From Burkholderiales bacterium (GTDB taxonomy: Bacteria > Pseudomonadota > Gammaproteobacteria > Burkholderiales > Burkholderiaceae_C): 52,775 nt of DNA. The notes below the pieces were generated by a model, which saw only the letters and a program-made list of their open reading frames with translations, ran no database searches and was not told the DNA's origin. This document shows, one piece after another, positions 24,752-32,691 of the stretch; the first letter of the stretch is position 1, and every line of letters begins with the position of its first letter. Where the stretch lies: assembly GCA_016191995.1 (NCBI GenBank), contig JACPVA010000138.1, positions 1-52,775 of the forward strand, given 5' to 3'. Both the position numbers and the translations under genes were made by a program.

Positions 24752-25786
24752 ATGAGAAGGATCACCGTCGTCGCCGCCGCTGCCGCGGCCCTGCTCGCGC
24801 TGCCGGCGCTGGCGCAGATGCAGCTGACCATCGTCAACTTCGGCGGCGCGAACGGCGCGGCGCAGAAGAAGGCCTATTTCGAGCCGTTCGAGAAGTCGGC
24901 CGGCGTCAAGGTGGTGGCGGTCGAGTACAACGGCGAGCAGGCCAAGATCAAGGCCATGGTCGAGACGCGCAAGGTGAGCTGGGACCTCGTCGAGGTCGAG
25001 AGCCCGGACGTCAACCGCGGCTGCGACGAGGGCCTGTTCGAGACCCTGGACTGGGCCAAGGTCGGCAACAAGGCCGACTTCCAGCCGGCCGCAGTCCACG
25101 CCTGCGGCGTCGGCACCTTCGTGTGGAGCACGGTGCTCGCCTACGACGCCGACAAGCTGAAGGCCGCGCCGAAGAACTGGGCCGACTTCTGGGACGTGAA
25201 GAAGGTCCCGGGCAAGCGCGGCATGCGCAAGGGCGCGCGCTACAACCTCGAGTTCGCGCTGATGGCCGACGGCGTGCCGCCGGCCGAGGTCTACAAGGTG
25301 CTGGCAACCCCGGCCGGTGCCGACCGCGCGTTCAGGAAGCTCGGCGAGCTCAAGCCGCATATCCAGTGGTGGGAGGCCGGCGCGCAGCCGCCGCAGTTCC
25401 TCGTCGCCGGCGACGTCGCGATGACGACCGCCTACAACGGCCGCATCGATGCCGCGCAGCGCGAGGGCCGGAACCTGGCCATCGCCTGGACCGGCGGCAT
25501 CTACGACCTCGACTACTGGGTCATCCCCAAGGGCTCGCCGAACAAGGAGCTGGCGCACAAGTTCATCGCCCATGCCTCGGGCGCCGACGCGCAGGCCGAA
25601 TACGCGCGCAATATCTCCTACGGGCCGACGAACAACAAGGCGCTGGCCAAGCTCGACGCCAAGGTGCTGGAGAAGCTGCCGACGGCGCCGGCGAACGCCA
25701 AGGACGCGCTGCAGTTCGACATCCGGTTCTGGGCCGACCAGGGCGAGGCGCTGGAGAAGCGCTTCGCATCGTGGGCCGCGCAGTGA
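24752..25786 (+). CDS. polyamine-type ABC transporter, periplasmic binding protein (PotD/PotF-like)
   Basis: The 344-residue protein has a signal peptide (about 1-20, ending ALA) and a PotD/PotF-type fold. Visible are LTIVNFGGANGAAQKKAYFE, DLVEVESPDVNRGCDEGLFE, FVWSTVLAYDADKL and the GDVAMTTAYNGR hinge region. The strongly negative ligand site typical of polyamine binders cannot be confirmed by eye. In this neighbourhood the ligand may be guanidinobutyrate, agmatine, putrescine or GABA. CCGAGGAGACAG precedes ATG 24752. Confidence 0.85.
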   Translation: MRRITVVAAAAAALLALPALAQMQLTIVNFGGANGAAQKKAYFEPFEKSAGVKVVAVEYNGEQAKIKAMVETRKVSWDLVEVESPDVNRGCDEGLFETLDWAKVGNKADFQPAAVHACGVGTFVWSTVLAYDADKLKAAPKNWADFWDVKKVPGKRGMRKGARYNLEFALMADGVPPAEVYKVLATPAGADRAFRKLGELKPHIQWWEAGAQPPQFLVAGDVAMTTAYNGRIDAAQREGRNLAIAWTGGIYDLDYWVIPKGSPNKELAHKFIAHASGADAQAEYARNISYGPTNNKALAKLDAKVLEKLPTAPANAKDALQFDIRFWADQGEALEKRFASWAAQ

Positions 25787-25844
25787 ACAGGGCCGGCGCC
25801 GCGGCGCACGCGCGTTGCCGTCCGCACGGCGTGCGGGGCATGCG

Positions 25845-27077
25845 GTGACCGCGGCGGTCGTCGACGCGCCGGCGCTGCGCCGCTCGCTGGCGCGCTTGCA
25901 GGCGCGCCGGCGCTGGGGCGCGATCGTGCTGACGCTGCCGCTGCTGGTCTTCCTGCTGTTCACCTTCCTGGTGCCGATCGCCGCGCTGCTGCTGCGCGCG
26001 GTCGAGAACCCCGAGGTCGCGCGCGCGCTGCCGCGCACCGGGCAGGCGCTGGCCGGCTGGGACCGCGCGAGCGAGCCGCCGCCGGCCGCGTTCGCCGCCC
26101 TGGCCGCCGACCTGGCGGCGATCGGCGAGAGCGCCGACGCCGGTGCGCTGGCGCGGCGCCTGAATACCGAGGCGCCCGGCGCGCGCTCGCTGATCATGGG
26201 CACCTACCGCGCGCAGCCGATCGACGGCGACGCCGCGCAGGTGCGCGAGCAGATGCTGGCGCTCGACGCGCGCTGGGGCGAGCTCGGCTACTGGCAGGCG
26301 ATCGCCAAGAACTCGAGCCACTGGACCCCCGACTACCTGCTGACGGCGCTGGACCTCAGGCGCAGCGCCGACGGGAGCATCGAGCAGGTGGCGCCGGACC
26401 AGCGCGTCTTCCTGCGCATCCTGTGGCGCACCTTCGAGATCAGCCTGGTCGTCACGCTGGCCTGCCTGCTGCTGGGCTACCCGCTCGCGTACTGGCTGGC
26501 GACGCTGCCGGCGCGCCAGGCCAACGTGCTGATGATCCTGGTGCTGGTGCCGTTCTGGACCAGCATCCTGGTCCGCGTCGCGGCGTGGATCGTGCTGCTG
26601 CAGCGCGAGGGGCTGGTCAACAAGGCGCTGATGTCGCTGTCGGTCGTGCAGGAGCCGCTGACGATGCTGTTCAACCGCAGCGGGGTGATCGTCGCGATGG
26701 TGCACATCCTGCTGCCGTTCATGATCCTGCCCCTGGTCAGCGTGATGAAGGGCGTGCCGCCGACCTACCTGCGCGCCGCGGTGTCGCTCGGCAGCCCGCC
26801 GCTGGCGGCGTTCTTCCGCGTCTACCTGCCGCAGACCTACCCCGGCATCGGCGCCGGCGCGCTGCTCGTCTTCATCCTCAGCATCGGCTACTACGTGACG
26901 CCGGCGCTGCTGGGCGGCGCCGACGACCAGATGCTGAGCTACTACATCGCGCAGTACACCAACGTCGACATCAACTGGGGCATGGCCTGCGCGCTCGGTG
27001 CCGTGCTGCTGGCGGCGACGCTGGTGCTGTACGCCGTCTACCGCCGGGTCGTCAAGGCCGAGCTGAGCCTGGGCTAG
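25845..27077 (+). CDS. ABC transporter permease (PotB-like) with large periplasmic insert
   Basis: A 410-residue permease. TM1 is at about residues 25-50 (IVLTLPLLVFLLFTFLVPIA). A soluble segment of about 140 residues (50-190) follows, and then five more membrane segments from LVVTLACLLLGYPLAYWLAT onward. The EAA-like loop reads YLRAAVSLGSPPLAAFFRVY. Standard PotB has about 280 residues; the extra periplasmic insert between TM1 and TM2 occurs in a subgroup of these permeases. GTG 25845 is chosen because it precedes TM1 with a short basic N-terminus. The next permease starts 3 bp after its stop. Confidence 0.85.
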   Translation: MTAAVVDAPALRRSLARLQARRRWGAIVLTLPLLVFLLFTFLVPIAALLLRAVENPEVARALPRTGQALAGWDRASEPPPAAFAALAADLAAIGESADAGALARRLNTEAPGARSLIMGTYRAQPIDGDAAQVREQMLALDARWGELGYWQAIAKNSSHWTPDYLLTALDLRRSADGSIEQVAPDQRVFLRILWRTFEISLVVTLACLLLGYPLAYWLATLPARQANVLMILVLVPFWTSILVRVAAWIVLLQREGLVNKALMSLSVVQEPLTMLFNRSGVIVAMVHILLPFMILPLVSVMKGVPPTYLRAAVSLGSPPLAAFFRVYLPQTYPGIGAGALLVFILSIGYYVTPALLGGADDQMLSYYIAQYTNVDINWGMACALGAVLLAATLVLYAVYRRVVKAELSLG

Positions 27078-27080
27078 CCG

Positions 27081-27902
27081 ATGCCGCTGCGCCTGCCGTC
27101 GTTCCCCGCCTACGCCACGCCGCTGGACAAGCTCGGCTGGTGGGCGCTGCGCGTGATGGGCGTGGCGATGCTGGGCTTCATGCTGCTGCCGATCCTGGTC
27201 ATCGTGCCGCTGAGCTTCTCGGCCAGCTCCTTCCTCGCCTACCCGATGCCGGGCTGGTCGCTGCAGTGGTACGAGAACCTGTTCACGAACGAGGACTGGG
27301 CGCGCGCGGCGCGCAACAGCTTCATCGTCGCGCCGGCGGCGACGCTGATCGCCACCGTGCTGGGCACGCTGACTGCGGTCGGGCTGGCGCGCGTGCAGTT
27401 CCCGGGCAAGAGCGCGCTGATGAGCGTGCTGATCGCGCCGATGGTGGTGCCGATCGTCGTCGTCGGCGTGGCCTGCTACCTGTTCTTCGCGCGCATCGGG
27501 CTGGCCGACAGCTACACCGGGCTGATCCTGGTGCACGCGGCGCTCGGTGCGCCTTTCGTCGTCACGACCGTGCTGGCGACGCTGCAAGGCTTCAACCAGA
27601 ACCTGGTGCGCGCCAGCCTGAGCCTGGGCGCGAACCCGCTGCAGACCTTCTTCCGCGTCACGCTGCCGGTGATCGCGCCGGGCGTGATCAGTGGCGCGCT
27701 GTTCGCCTTCGCCACCTCGTTCGACGAGGTCGTCGTCACGCTCTTCATCGCCGGCCCGACGCAGGTGACGCTGCCGCGCCAGATGTTCACCGGCATCCGC
27801 GAGAATATCAACCCGACCATCGCCGCCGTCGCCACGCTGCTGACGATCTTCACCACCAGCCTGATGCTGGTGCTCGAGTGGATCCGCGGCCGGCGGCGCT
27901 GA
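27081..27902 (+). CDS. ABC transporter permease (PotC-like)
   Basis: The 273-residue protein has six predicted membrane segments, beginning VMGVAMLGFMLLPILVIVPL. The conserved permease loop is RASLSLGANPLQTFFRVTLP. SFSASSFLAYPMPGWSLQWY before the second segment is typical of PotC/YdcV permeases. It pairs with the permease at 25845 to form the channel of the importer. The length is normal. The 103 bp after it, before the ureohydrolase, contain no visible gene. Confidence 0.88.
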   Translation: MPLRLPSFPAYATPLDKLGWWALRVMGVAMLGFMLLPILVIVPLSFSASSFLAYPMPGWSLQWYENLFTNEDWARAARNSFIVAPAATLIATVLGTLTAVGLARVQFPGKSALMSVLIAPMVVPIVVVGVACYLFFARIGLADSYTGLILVHAALGAPFVVTTVLATLQGFNQNLVRASLSLGANPLQTFFRVTLPVIAPGVISGALFAFATSFDEVVVTLFIAGPTQVTLPRQMFTGIRENINPTIAAVATLLTIFTTSLMLVLEWIRGRRR

Positions 27903-28005
27903 CTGCCTCACCGGCCCGGCCGCGCGGCGCGCGAGCCGTGGCGGCGGCGACCGCAGGCCCGCCGCGGCCGGCTGCGCGCACCCACCCCACGACGAGCCCC
28001 GAGCC

Positions 28006-28956
28006 ATGGCGCGAGCGCTGAACCAGCCGCTGGGCGGCGACGAGATGCCGCGCTTCGGCGGCCTGGCCAGCATGATGCGGCTGCCGGTGGCGACGACGCC
28101 CGAGGGGCTGGACGCGGCCTTCGTCGGCGTTCCGCTCGACATCGGCACCAGCCACCGCGGCGGGGCGCGCTTCGGGCCGCGCGCGATCCGCGCCGAGTCG
28201 GCGCTGATCCGCCCCTACAACATGGCCACCGGCGCCGCGCCCTTCGACGCGCTGCAGGTGGCCGACCTCGGCGACGTGCCGATCAACACCTACTCGCTGG
28301 CCAAGAGCCTGCCGATCATCAGCGCGTTCTACGAGCGCGTGCTGGCCGCCGGCTGCAGGCCGCTGACGCTGGGCGGCGACCACACGATCGCGCTGCCGAT
28401 CCTGCGCGCGGTCGCCGCGCGCCACGGCCCGGTGGCGCTGGTGCATGTCGACGCACACGCCGATGTCAACGACGAGATGCTCGGCGAGCGCATCGCGCAT
28501 GGCACGCCGTTCCGGCGCGCCGTCGAGGAGGGCCTGCTGCGCTGCGACCGGGTCTGGCAGATCGGGCTGCGCGGCAGCGGCTACGCCGCCGACGACTTCG
28601 ACTGGCCACGCCGCCAGGGCTTCACCGTGGTGCAGGCGCACGAGGTCTGGTACCGCTCGCTCGCGCCGCTGATGGACGAGCTGCGCGCCAAGGTCGGCGA
28701 CGCCCCTTGCTACCTGAGCTTCGACATCGACGGCATCGACCCGGCCTTCGCCGGCGGCACCGGAACGCCCGAGGTCGGCGGCCTGAGCGTGCCGCAGGCG
28801 CTGGAGATCGTGCGCGGCTGCCGCGGGTTGAACCTGGTCGGTGCCGATCTGGTCGAGGTCGCTCCGCCCTACGACCCGAGCGGCAATACCGCGCTGCTCG
28901 GGGCCAACCTGCTGTACGAGATGCTGTGCGTGCTGCCGGGGGTGCCGCGGCGCTGA
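28006..28956 (+). CDS. speB: agmatinase/guanidinobutyrase-family ureohydrolase
   Basis: The 316-residue binuclear manganese enzyme shows all metal-binding blocks: LGGDHTIALP with His 126, HVDAHADVND with Asp 149, His 151 and Asp 153, and SFDIDGIDP with Asp 240 and Asp 242. LDIGTSHRGGARFGPRAIR is the substrate-loop region. It hydrolyses a guanidino compound to urea plus amine. Agmatine would give putrescine, 4-guanidinobutyrate would give GABA. With gabT and a GabR-like regulator in the same run, guanidinobutyrate is a strong alternative (a gbuA function). Family membership is clear; the substrate is inferred. Confidence 0.85.
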   Translation: MARALNQPLGGDEMPRFGGLASMMRLPVATTPEGLDAAFVGVPLDIGTSHRGGARFGPRAIRAESALIRPYNMATGAAPFDALQVADLGDVPINTYSLAKSLPIISAFYERVLAAGCRPLTLGGDHTIALPILRAVAARHGPVALVHVDAHADVNDEMLGERIAHGTPFRRAVEEGLLRCDRVWQIGLRGSGYAADDFDWPRRQGFTVVQAHEVWYRSLAPLMDELRAKVGDAPCYLSFDIDGIDPAFAGGTGTPEVGGLSVPQALEIVRGCRGLNLVGADLVEVAPPYDPSGNTALLGANLLYEMLCVLPGVPRR

Positions 28957-29122
28957 TGCTCTCAGGCCGGAACGCCCGTGGCGAGGCTGCGGCTTTGCGG
29001 GGCACGGCCCGCGCTGCCCAGGCGGCCACGCACGATCCGCAGCGGCTGCCGTGCGCCGGCGCCATGGCGGGCTTGCACCCGCGTGCCGGCGGCGTAGCAT
29101 CGGCGGCCTCACCGCGCAGCGA

Positions 29123-29246
29123 ATGCCTGTGCCTGGCAGCCGGCACACCCGTCCACTGGCGATGACCCCGGGGGTCGCGCATGGGGGCCACGCGAACCTG
29201 CAGGGTCGCGATCGGGCCCCCTGGCTTGCAGGATGGGAGAACGACG
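29123..29246 (+). promoter_or_regulatory. conserved 124-nt leader, copy A, before a GYD-domain gene
   Basis: This 124-nt stretch matches 30671-30794 without net insertion or deletion. The first about 75 nt differ at only a few positions, although neither copy encodes a convincing protein. TGTGCC and GGCACA near the 5' end can pair. Conservation of non-coding DNA before two paralogous genes suggests a leader RNA or shared promoter, or simply a recent segmental duplication. No known riboswitch class was recognised. Confidence 0.5.
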
Positions 29247-29543
29247 ATGGTCACTTATGTGGGTTTGATGAACTGGACCGAGAAGGGCGTCGCGGACGTC
29301 AAGAACACGACGCAGCGTGCCGCCGCCGCCAAGGAGATCGCGTCGCGCTTCGGCGTCAATATGCGCGAGATCCTGTGGACGATGGGCGCGTACGACATGG
29401 TCTGCATCCTCGAGTCGAAGGACGAGCAGGCGATGACGGCGTTCGCGCTGGCGATGGCCAAGCAGGGCAATATCCGCACCGCCTCGATGCGCGCCTGGAC
29501 CGCCGCCGAGATGGACCAGATCCTCGCCAAGGTTCCTGGCTGA
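29247..29543 (+). CDS. GYD-domain protein, copy A
   Basis: A 98-residue single-domain protein beginning MVTYVGLMNWTEKGVADVKN, the typical GYD (ferredoxin-like dimeric alpha/beta barrel) start. REILWTMGAYDMVCILESKD is the G-x-Y-D block naming the family, and MAKQGNIRTASMRAWTAAEM follows. The function is unknown. GGATGGGAGAA lies just before the start. It differs from copy B (30795-31091) at about seven residues, including G6A, M46V, A48T, Y49H, M51I, A62G and A79V. Here the GxYD motif is intact (GAYD). No gene is visible between 29544 and 29834. Confidence 0.85.
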   Translation: MVTYVGLMNWTEKGVADVKNTTQRAAAAKEIASRFGVNMREILWTMGAYDMVCILESKDEQAMTAFALAMAKQGNIRTASMRAWTAAEMDQILAKVPG

Positions 29544-29834
29544 AGCGATCGGGCGGCCGGGGCTCGCCCTGCGGCGGTCCCGCGGCCGCGCCGCAGATGT
29601 CCGGCGCCGGCACCCCATGCCGCCGTGCCACGCCGCCGTGCAGCGCGCCGGCGCGCAGCGTGAGGCGCCCGGCGATGCCGGCTGCGCGCCTGGCGCGCGT
29701 CGGGCCGCAGCCCGATGCGCACGCCACGACCGCAGCGCCCGGCGGCCGATAGACTCGCATCGCGTTGCCACCATCGGCGGCGGTCGAGCCCGACCCGGGC
29801 CAGACTGCCGACGACAGACGAGGAGCTGGTCGCG

Positions 29835-30503
29835 ATGAATATCCTGCTCGTCCTCGCCCACCCCGAGCGCCAGAGCTTCAACGGGGCGATGTTCGACACC
29901 GCCGCCGCCACGCTGCGGTCGGCCGGGCACACGGTGGCCACGAGCGATCTGTACCGGATGAACTTCGACCCGGTCTCGAGCCGGCGCAACTTCACGAGCG
30001 TCAAGGACGCGGGCTACCTGAAGCTGCAGCAGGAGGAACTGCACGCGAGCGCGACCGGCGGCTTCGCCGCGGAGATCGAGCAAGAGATCGCCAAGGTCGA
30101 GGCGGCGGACCTGATGATCTGGCAGTTCCCGCTGTGGTGGTTCGGCCTGCCTGCGATCCTCAAGGGCTGGGTCGACCGCGTCTTCGCGATGGGCCGCACC
30201 TACGGCAATGGCCGCATCTACGACAGCGGCCGGTTCGCCGGCCGGCGCGCGCTGCTGTCGTTGACGACCGGCGGCCCCGAGGCCGCGTACCGCCCCGACG
30301 GCTTCAACGGCGACCTGGGGGTCATCCTCAAGCCGATCCAGCGCGGCATCCTGAACTTCACCGGCTTCTCGGTGCTGGCGCCGCAGGTGTGCTACGCGCC
30401 CGTGCGGGCCGAAGACGCCGAGCGCGCCGCCTGGCTCGCGGCCTGGGCGGCGCGCCTCCAGGCCGTCGAGCGGGAAGAAGCGGTGGAGGTGGGGCGGTAC
30501 TGA
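29835..30503 (+). CDS. NAD(P)H:quinone oxidoreductase-like flavoprotein (flavodoxin_2)
   Basis: The 222-residue protein has the NQO1/MdaB/KefF fold. NILLVLAHPERQSFNGAMFD is the FMN/FAD phosphate-binding start, VEAADLMIWQFPLWWFGLPA is the isoalloxazine-binding loop, and ILKGWVDRVFAMGRTY follows. ALLSLTTGGPEAAY is the second flavin loop. It probably reduces quinones with NAD(P)H in the cytoplasm. The start is ATG 29835 behind GAGGAGCTGG. It sits between the two GYD copies, which points to a duplication around it. Confidence 0.88.
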   Translation: MNILLVLAHPERQSFNGAMFDTAAATLRSAGHTVATSDLYRMNFDPVSSRRNFTSVKDAGYLKLQQEELHASATGGFAAEIEQEIAKVEAADLMIWQFPLWWFGLPAILKGWVDRVFAMGRTYGNGRIYDSGRFAGRRALLSLTTGGPEAAYRPDGFNGDLGVILKPIQRGILNFTGFSVLAPQVCYAPVRAEDAERAAWLAAWAARLQAVEREEAVEVGRY

Positions 30504-30670
30504 ACGGCCGCCGGAGCAGGGGAGGGCGCGCTGCCCTCCGAGCCCCGGCGCCTTCGCAGGGATGGCCGGGGCGGCCGCGTGCCATCCCCACGTGCAGCCG
30601 TGGGATTGCGCCATGGCGAGCCTGCCCGACGGCGTCGTCGACCTAGGATTCCAGGCTTCATCGCGCATCG

Positions 30671-30794
30671 ATGCCTGTGCCTGGCAGTCGGCACACCCGT
30701 CCACTGGCGATGGCCCCGGGGGGCACGCATGGGGGCCACGCGAACCCCGGGGTCTCGATCTGGCCCTCTCGGCTTTCAGGATGGGAGCGTGACC
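30671..30794 (+). promoter_or_regulatory. conserved 124-nt leader, copy B, before a GYD-domain gene
   Basis: Counterpart of 29123-29246. The 5' part is almost identical; the last about 45 nt diverge more, apart from CAGGATGGGAG at the ribosome-binding site. The stretch before it, 30504-30670, has no match to the region before copy A, so the duplicated unit begins at 30671. Regulatory function is inferred. Confidence 0.5.
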
Positions 30795-31091
30795 ATGGTC
30801 ACCTACGTGGCTTTGATGAACTGGACCGAAAAGGGCGTCGCCGACGTCAAGAACACGACGCAGCGTGCCGCCGCGGCCAAGGAGATCGCGTCGCGCTTCG
30901 GCGTCAACATGCGCGAGATCCTGTGGACCGTGGGCACCCACGACATTGTCTGCATCCTCGAATCGAAGGACGAGCAGGGGATGACGGCCTTTGCGCTGGC
31001 GATGGCCAAGCAAGGCAATATCCGCACCGTATCGATGCGCGCCTGGACCGCGGCCGAGATGGACCAGATCCTGGCCAAGGTGCCTGGCTGA
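30795..31091 (+). CDS. GYD-domain protein, copy B
   Basis: A 98-residue paralogue of the protein at 29247, about 93% identical by direct reading. The GYD signature tyrosine is replaced (GTHD at 47-50 instead of GAYD). MNWTEKGVADVKNTTQRAAA and the C-terminal AWTAAEMDQILAKVPG are unchanged. The function is unknown. Because synonymous sites also differ between copies, the duplication is not brand new. It is followed by the convergent EamA gene after 56 bp. Confidence 0.85.
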   Translation: MVTYVALMNWTEKGVADVKNTTQRAAAAKEIASRFGVNMREILWTVGTHDIVCILESKDEQGMTAFALAMAKQGNIRTVSMRAWTAAEMDQILAKVPG

Positions 31092-31147
31092 AGCGACATG
31101 GCGCCGCGGGGCTTGCATCGCGGCAGCCCCGCGGCGCGTGCCAGACC

Positions 31148-32074
31148 TTAGCGCCGCGCCGGCGCGCGCCGCAGCCCCAGCGTCATCACCGCGCCGACGA
31201 CGACGAGCGCGCCGAGCACCTGCATCGGCGCCACGCGCTGCCCCAGCAGCGCCCAGGCCAGCAGCAGCGCGGCCACCGGCTCGACGTTGAGCAGCGGCGA
31301 GTTGCCGACCACGCCGAGCCGCGGCAGCAGCGTGAACAGCGTCGTGATGCCGGTGCCGTAGAGCAGCGTCAGCGCCGCCAGCCCCCACCAGCCGGCGGCC
31401 GCCTGCGGCCAGCGCGGGCCACCGAGCGCCACGGTGGCCACCAGCGCGAGCATGCCGACCAGCGCCATCGTCAGCGTCGTGCGAAGCCGGCCGTCGAGTG
31501 CCGCGACCTCATGCTGCGTCAGCGCCAGCACGACGCCGAATGCGGCCGCGCCGCCGAGCGCCAGCGCCACGCCGGCGCCGATGCGCGACCAGTGCGCGGC
31601 CGCGCCGAGCCCGGCGGCCGCGCCCGAGACGTCGAGCGCCAGCGCCAGCCCGGCCAGGATCACCGGCATCGCCCACAGCACCGCGCGCGACGGCCGCTCG
31701 CCGTAAAAGACGCGCGCGGCCAGCGCGGTCCACAGCGGGAAGGTGTTGAAGACCAGCAGCGCCAGCGCCACCGGCAGCCGCGCGACCGCGCCGTACAGCG
31801 CGACGCTCTGCAGGGCGACCAGCACGCCGATGCCGGCCATCGCGCGCGCCTGCCGCTTGTCCAGCCGCAGCGGCACGCGCGCGCGCCACACCAGCAGCGC
31901 GACGACGCCGGCGGTCGCGAGGCCGCGCACCGCGACCGCGGTGGCGACGTCCAGCCCATGGTCGAACGCGACGCGCGCGGCGACATGGTTGGCGCCGAAC
32001 ATGACGGCCACCACCAGCAGCGTGGCGAAGGCCTGCGGCGACAGCGCGCGCGCGGCGCCGGGGCCGGCGCTCAG
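31148..32074 (-). CDS. EamA/DMT-family transporter
   Basis: About 300 residues with ten hydrophobic segments in two EamA repeats. They start LLVVAVMFGANHVAARVAFD, and the second repeat includes LTLLYGTGITTLFTLLPRLG. NVEPVAALLLAWALLGQRVA is the typical EamA tail block. It probably exports a small metabolite across the inner membrane. No ATG, GTG or TTG lies at the expected place. The best start is CTG 32074, overlapping the DUF302 stop (CTGA). A GTG further in would delete half of the first membrane segment. The start is therefore uncertain; the identity is not. Confidence 0.8.
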   Translation of the reverse strand: MSAGPGAARALSPQAFATLLVVAVMFGANHVAARVAFDHGLDVATAVAVRGLATAGVVALLVWRARVPLRLDKRQARAMAGIGVLVALQSVALYGAVARLPVALALLVFNTFPLWTALAARVFYGERPSRAVLWAMPVILAGLALALDVSGAAAGLGAAAHWSRIGAGVALALGGAAAFGVVLALTQHEVAALDGRLRTTLTMALVGMLALVATVALGGPRWPQAAAGWWGLAALTLLYGTGITTLFTLLPRLGVVGNSPLLNVEPVAALLLAWALLGQRVAPMQVLGALVVVGAVMTLGLRRAPARR

Positions 32075-32496
32075 GCGGCGCCCCCGCGCGCCAGCGCGTC
32101 GCGCACGCGAAGCAGCCGGTCGCGTACCTCCTCGGCCAGCGGGGCGACTTGCGCGCTGCCGGCCGACCGCATCAGCTCCACCGGGTCCATGAAGCCGACG
32201 CTCAGGCCGCCGTCGCCCGCGTCGCGAACGACGACGTTGCACGGCAGCAGCAGCCCGACGTCGGGCTCGGCGGCGATCAGGCGCTGCGCCAGCGGCGGGT
32301 TGCAGGCGCCGAGGATGCGGTACGGGCGCATGTCGATGCCGAGCTTGGCCTTCATCGTCGCCTGGACGTCGATCTCGGTCAGGATGCCGAAGCCCTCGGT
32401 TTTCAAGGCCTCGGCCACGCGCGCCAGCGCCTGCGGGAAATCGACGCCGCGCAGCTCGACGTGGAAGCCGTAGGCGCAGGGGGTGGGGGTGGACAT
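32071..32496 (-). CDS. DUF302 domain-containing protein
   Basis: The 141-residue protein contains YGFHVELRGVDFPQALARVA, EALKTEGFGILTEIDVQATM, and KAKLGIDMRPYRILGACNPP followed by LAQRLIAAEPDVGLLLPCNV. This is the DUF302 fold, with the conserved Cys of GACNP and LLLPCNV. DUF302 proteins often sit near copper or sulfur genes, and the Cys pair may bind metal or be redox active. It lies between the copper cluster and the EamA gene, on the same strand as both. The stop overlaps the proposed EamA start. The function is not established. Confidence 0.85.
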   Translation of the reverse strand: MSTPTPCAYGFHVELRGVDFPQALARVAEALKTEGFGILTEIDVQATMKAKLGIDMRPYRILGACNPPLAQRLIAAEPDVGLLLPCNVVVRDAGDGGLSVGFMDPVELMRSAGSAQVAPLAEEVRDRLLRVRDALARGGAA

Positions 32497-32691
32497 CTTG
32501 GCGGTCTCCGGGATGCACGTCGTCGCCAGGAGCGGGCGAGCGTGGCGTGGAACGTGACGCGCATCCTATCCGCTGCCGCCGGTGTGATCGGATCGGCGGC
32601 GGTCGCGCCGGCATGCTGCCGCCACCGGCCGGTGCTGATGGCGATGCGAGCTGCCCGCGCGCGATCGCGCGCGAGCGGCCCCCGCGTTCGC

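Noticed and set aside
25563..28148. An 861-codon minus-strand frame opposite the ABC permeases
   Set aside because: It has the composition of an antisense shadow (Arg, Gln, His) and no domain; the plus-strand permeases are unmistakable.
29123..29246. Known riboswitch (cobalamin, guanidine, fluoride, SAH) in the GYD leader
   Set aside because: None of the conserved cores of these classes could be matched by eye; only isolated short words agree.
29123..31091. The two GYD copies as ends of a composite transposon
   Set aside because: They lie in direct orientation, contain no transposase or terminal inverted repeats, and enclose an ordinary flavoprotein gene. A plain duplication explains them.
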